Shown piece after piece: positions 29,398 through 29,845 of a DNA stretch of 29,845 nt. The DNA comes from Acanthamoeba castellanii str. Neff (Eukaryota; Discosea; Longamoebia; Acanthamoebidae). The notes under the pieces were generated by a model, which saw only the letters and a list, made by a program, of their open reading frames with translations, searched no databases and had not been told where the DNA came from. The stretch covers positions 9,445 through 39,289 of the forward strand of contig NW_004457709.1 in assembly GCF_000313135.1 (NCBI RefSeq), written 5' to 3'. Numbering within the stretch: the first letter of the stretch is position 1; every line of letters begins with the position of its first letter. A program made the position numbers and the translations under genes.

Positions 29398-29845
29398 GTG
29401 TGGTGTGTGGTGTGTGGTGTGTGTCACATCGCAGGTACGAGAAAGCTGCAACTCAGCTGGCCAGGGAGAACAACCCACTGGTGTTCGCCAAGGTCGATTG
29501 TACGAGGAACAAGGAGCTCTGCGATTCCGTTCAAGTCCAGGGCTTCCCCACCGTCAAGCTCTTCTTCCACCAGCGCATGCATGAGTACATGGGACCGCGG
29601 AGAGCTGCCGGTACCCCTCACCCGACACCAACACCAACACCAACACCAACACCACCATCGTCCGCCGTCTCGTGTCCGCGCGAACACTCATCGCCATGCG
29701 CTTGATCTTCAATGCACAGGCATCGTTTCGTACATGAAGAAGATCATGACTGGCCTGACAGTCATCGTCGACACCGCCGAGAATCTGGCCACCTACACCC
29801 AAAAGCCTCCAGTCATGGTCGGGTTCTTCGACTCCATTGATAGCC
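28952..29845 (+). CDS. protein disulfide isomerase, thioredoxin-fold, 5' part (runs off window)
   Basis: Exons: 28952-29283, 29435-29610, 29720 to beyond 29845. Residues 1-22 are a clear signal peptide ([19 protein letters not shown], then V-C-G). Residues 23-68 are almost only Gln and Glu. A thioredoxin domain follows: [17 protein letters not shown], the active site [10 protein letters not shown] (C102, C105), [14 protein letters not shown], and the cis-proline segment [11 protein letters not shown]. The third exon ([12 protein letters not shown], then VGFFDS) begins the next, b-type, thioredoxin-like domain, so a multidomain ER PDI is expected rather than a single-domain thioredoxin. It catalyses disulfide formation and exchange in the ER lumen. 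The in-frame codons before 28952 are hydrophobic but lie in a T-rich leader, so the ATG next to the signal peptide is chosen. Confidence 0.92.
29351..29425 (+). repeat. (GT)n / GGTGT microsatellite in PDI intron 1
   Basis: CTTGTG units pass into about a dozen GT units and then GGTGT repeats, ending within ten bases of the acceptor CAG of exon 2. Non-coding; it resembles the GT-rich tails of several other introns here. Confidence 0.85.
29625..29655 (+). repeat. (ACACCA)n hexanucleotide in PDI intron 2
   Basis: About five copies of ACACCA between the donor of exon 2 and exon 3 of the PDI gene. Non-coding. Confidence 0.75.

Overview
This is a nuclear, protein-coding segment of a GC-rich, intron-dense unicellular eukaryote. 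Gene density, many short introns (mostly about 50-150 bp), GT/CA-rich intron tails, His/Gln/Gly/Pro homopolymers and the overall style of the proteins point to an amoebozoan, most likely an Acanthamoeba-type amoeba. That assignment is an inference from style, not from a marker gene. No rRNA, tRNA, transposon, CRISPR array or bacterial operon was seen.

Layout, left to right: (1) 1-1089 (+), 3' end of a low-complexity Pro/Gln/His/Ser-rich protein. (2) 1191-5758 (+), TELO2/Tel2, 18 exons. (3) 6070-9458 (-), 12-exon gene for a DEDDh 3'-5' exonuclease joined to an ESRP/hnRNP-F-type RRM and four RanBP2-type zinc fingers. (4) 9642-10388 (+), RNase P/MRP subunit POP7/RPP20, 5 exons, divergent from gene 3 across a 183-bp shared promoter with a perfect inverted repeat. 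(5) 10528-11366 (+), TCTP/TPT1, 3 exons. (6) 11367-12141, the longest gene-poor gap, unresolved. (7) 12142-14333 (+), F-box/WD40 protein, 12 exons. (8) 14458-24483 (-), VWA8, a 2032-residue multi-AAA plus VWA-domain protein in 47 exons, about a third of the window. (9) 24656-25851 (+), a cytidine/dCMP-deaminase-fold protein, 7 exons, divergent from VWA8. (10) 25957-28608 (+), three HMG boxes joined to a domain that looks prokaryotic/viral, then an acidic tail, 8 exons. (11) 28952 to the right edge (+), a protein disulfide isomerase with a Gln/Glu-rich N-terminal segment, cut by the window end.

The genes do not form one pathway. They are housekeeping genes of chaperone/PIKK assembly (TELO2), RNA processing (exonuclease-RRM protein, POP7), ubiquitin ligase targeting (F-box/WD40), mitochondrial AAA function (VWA8), ER folding (PDI) and growth (TCTP). 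The two most unusual are the exonuclease/RRM/zinc-finger protein and the HMG-box fusion protein.

All spliced models were built by hand from GT-AG sites, reading-frame continuity and remembered homologues. Every complete model sums to a multiple of three with one terminal stop. Of the 106 introns in these models, 54 begin with GTAC and only about four with GTAAG.
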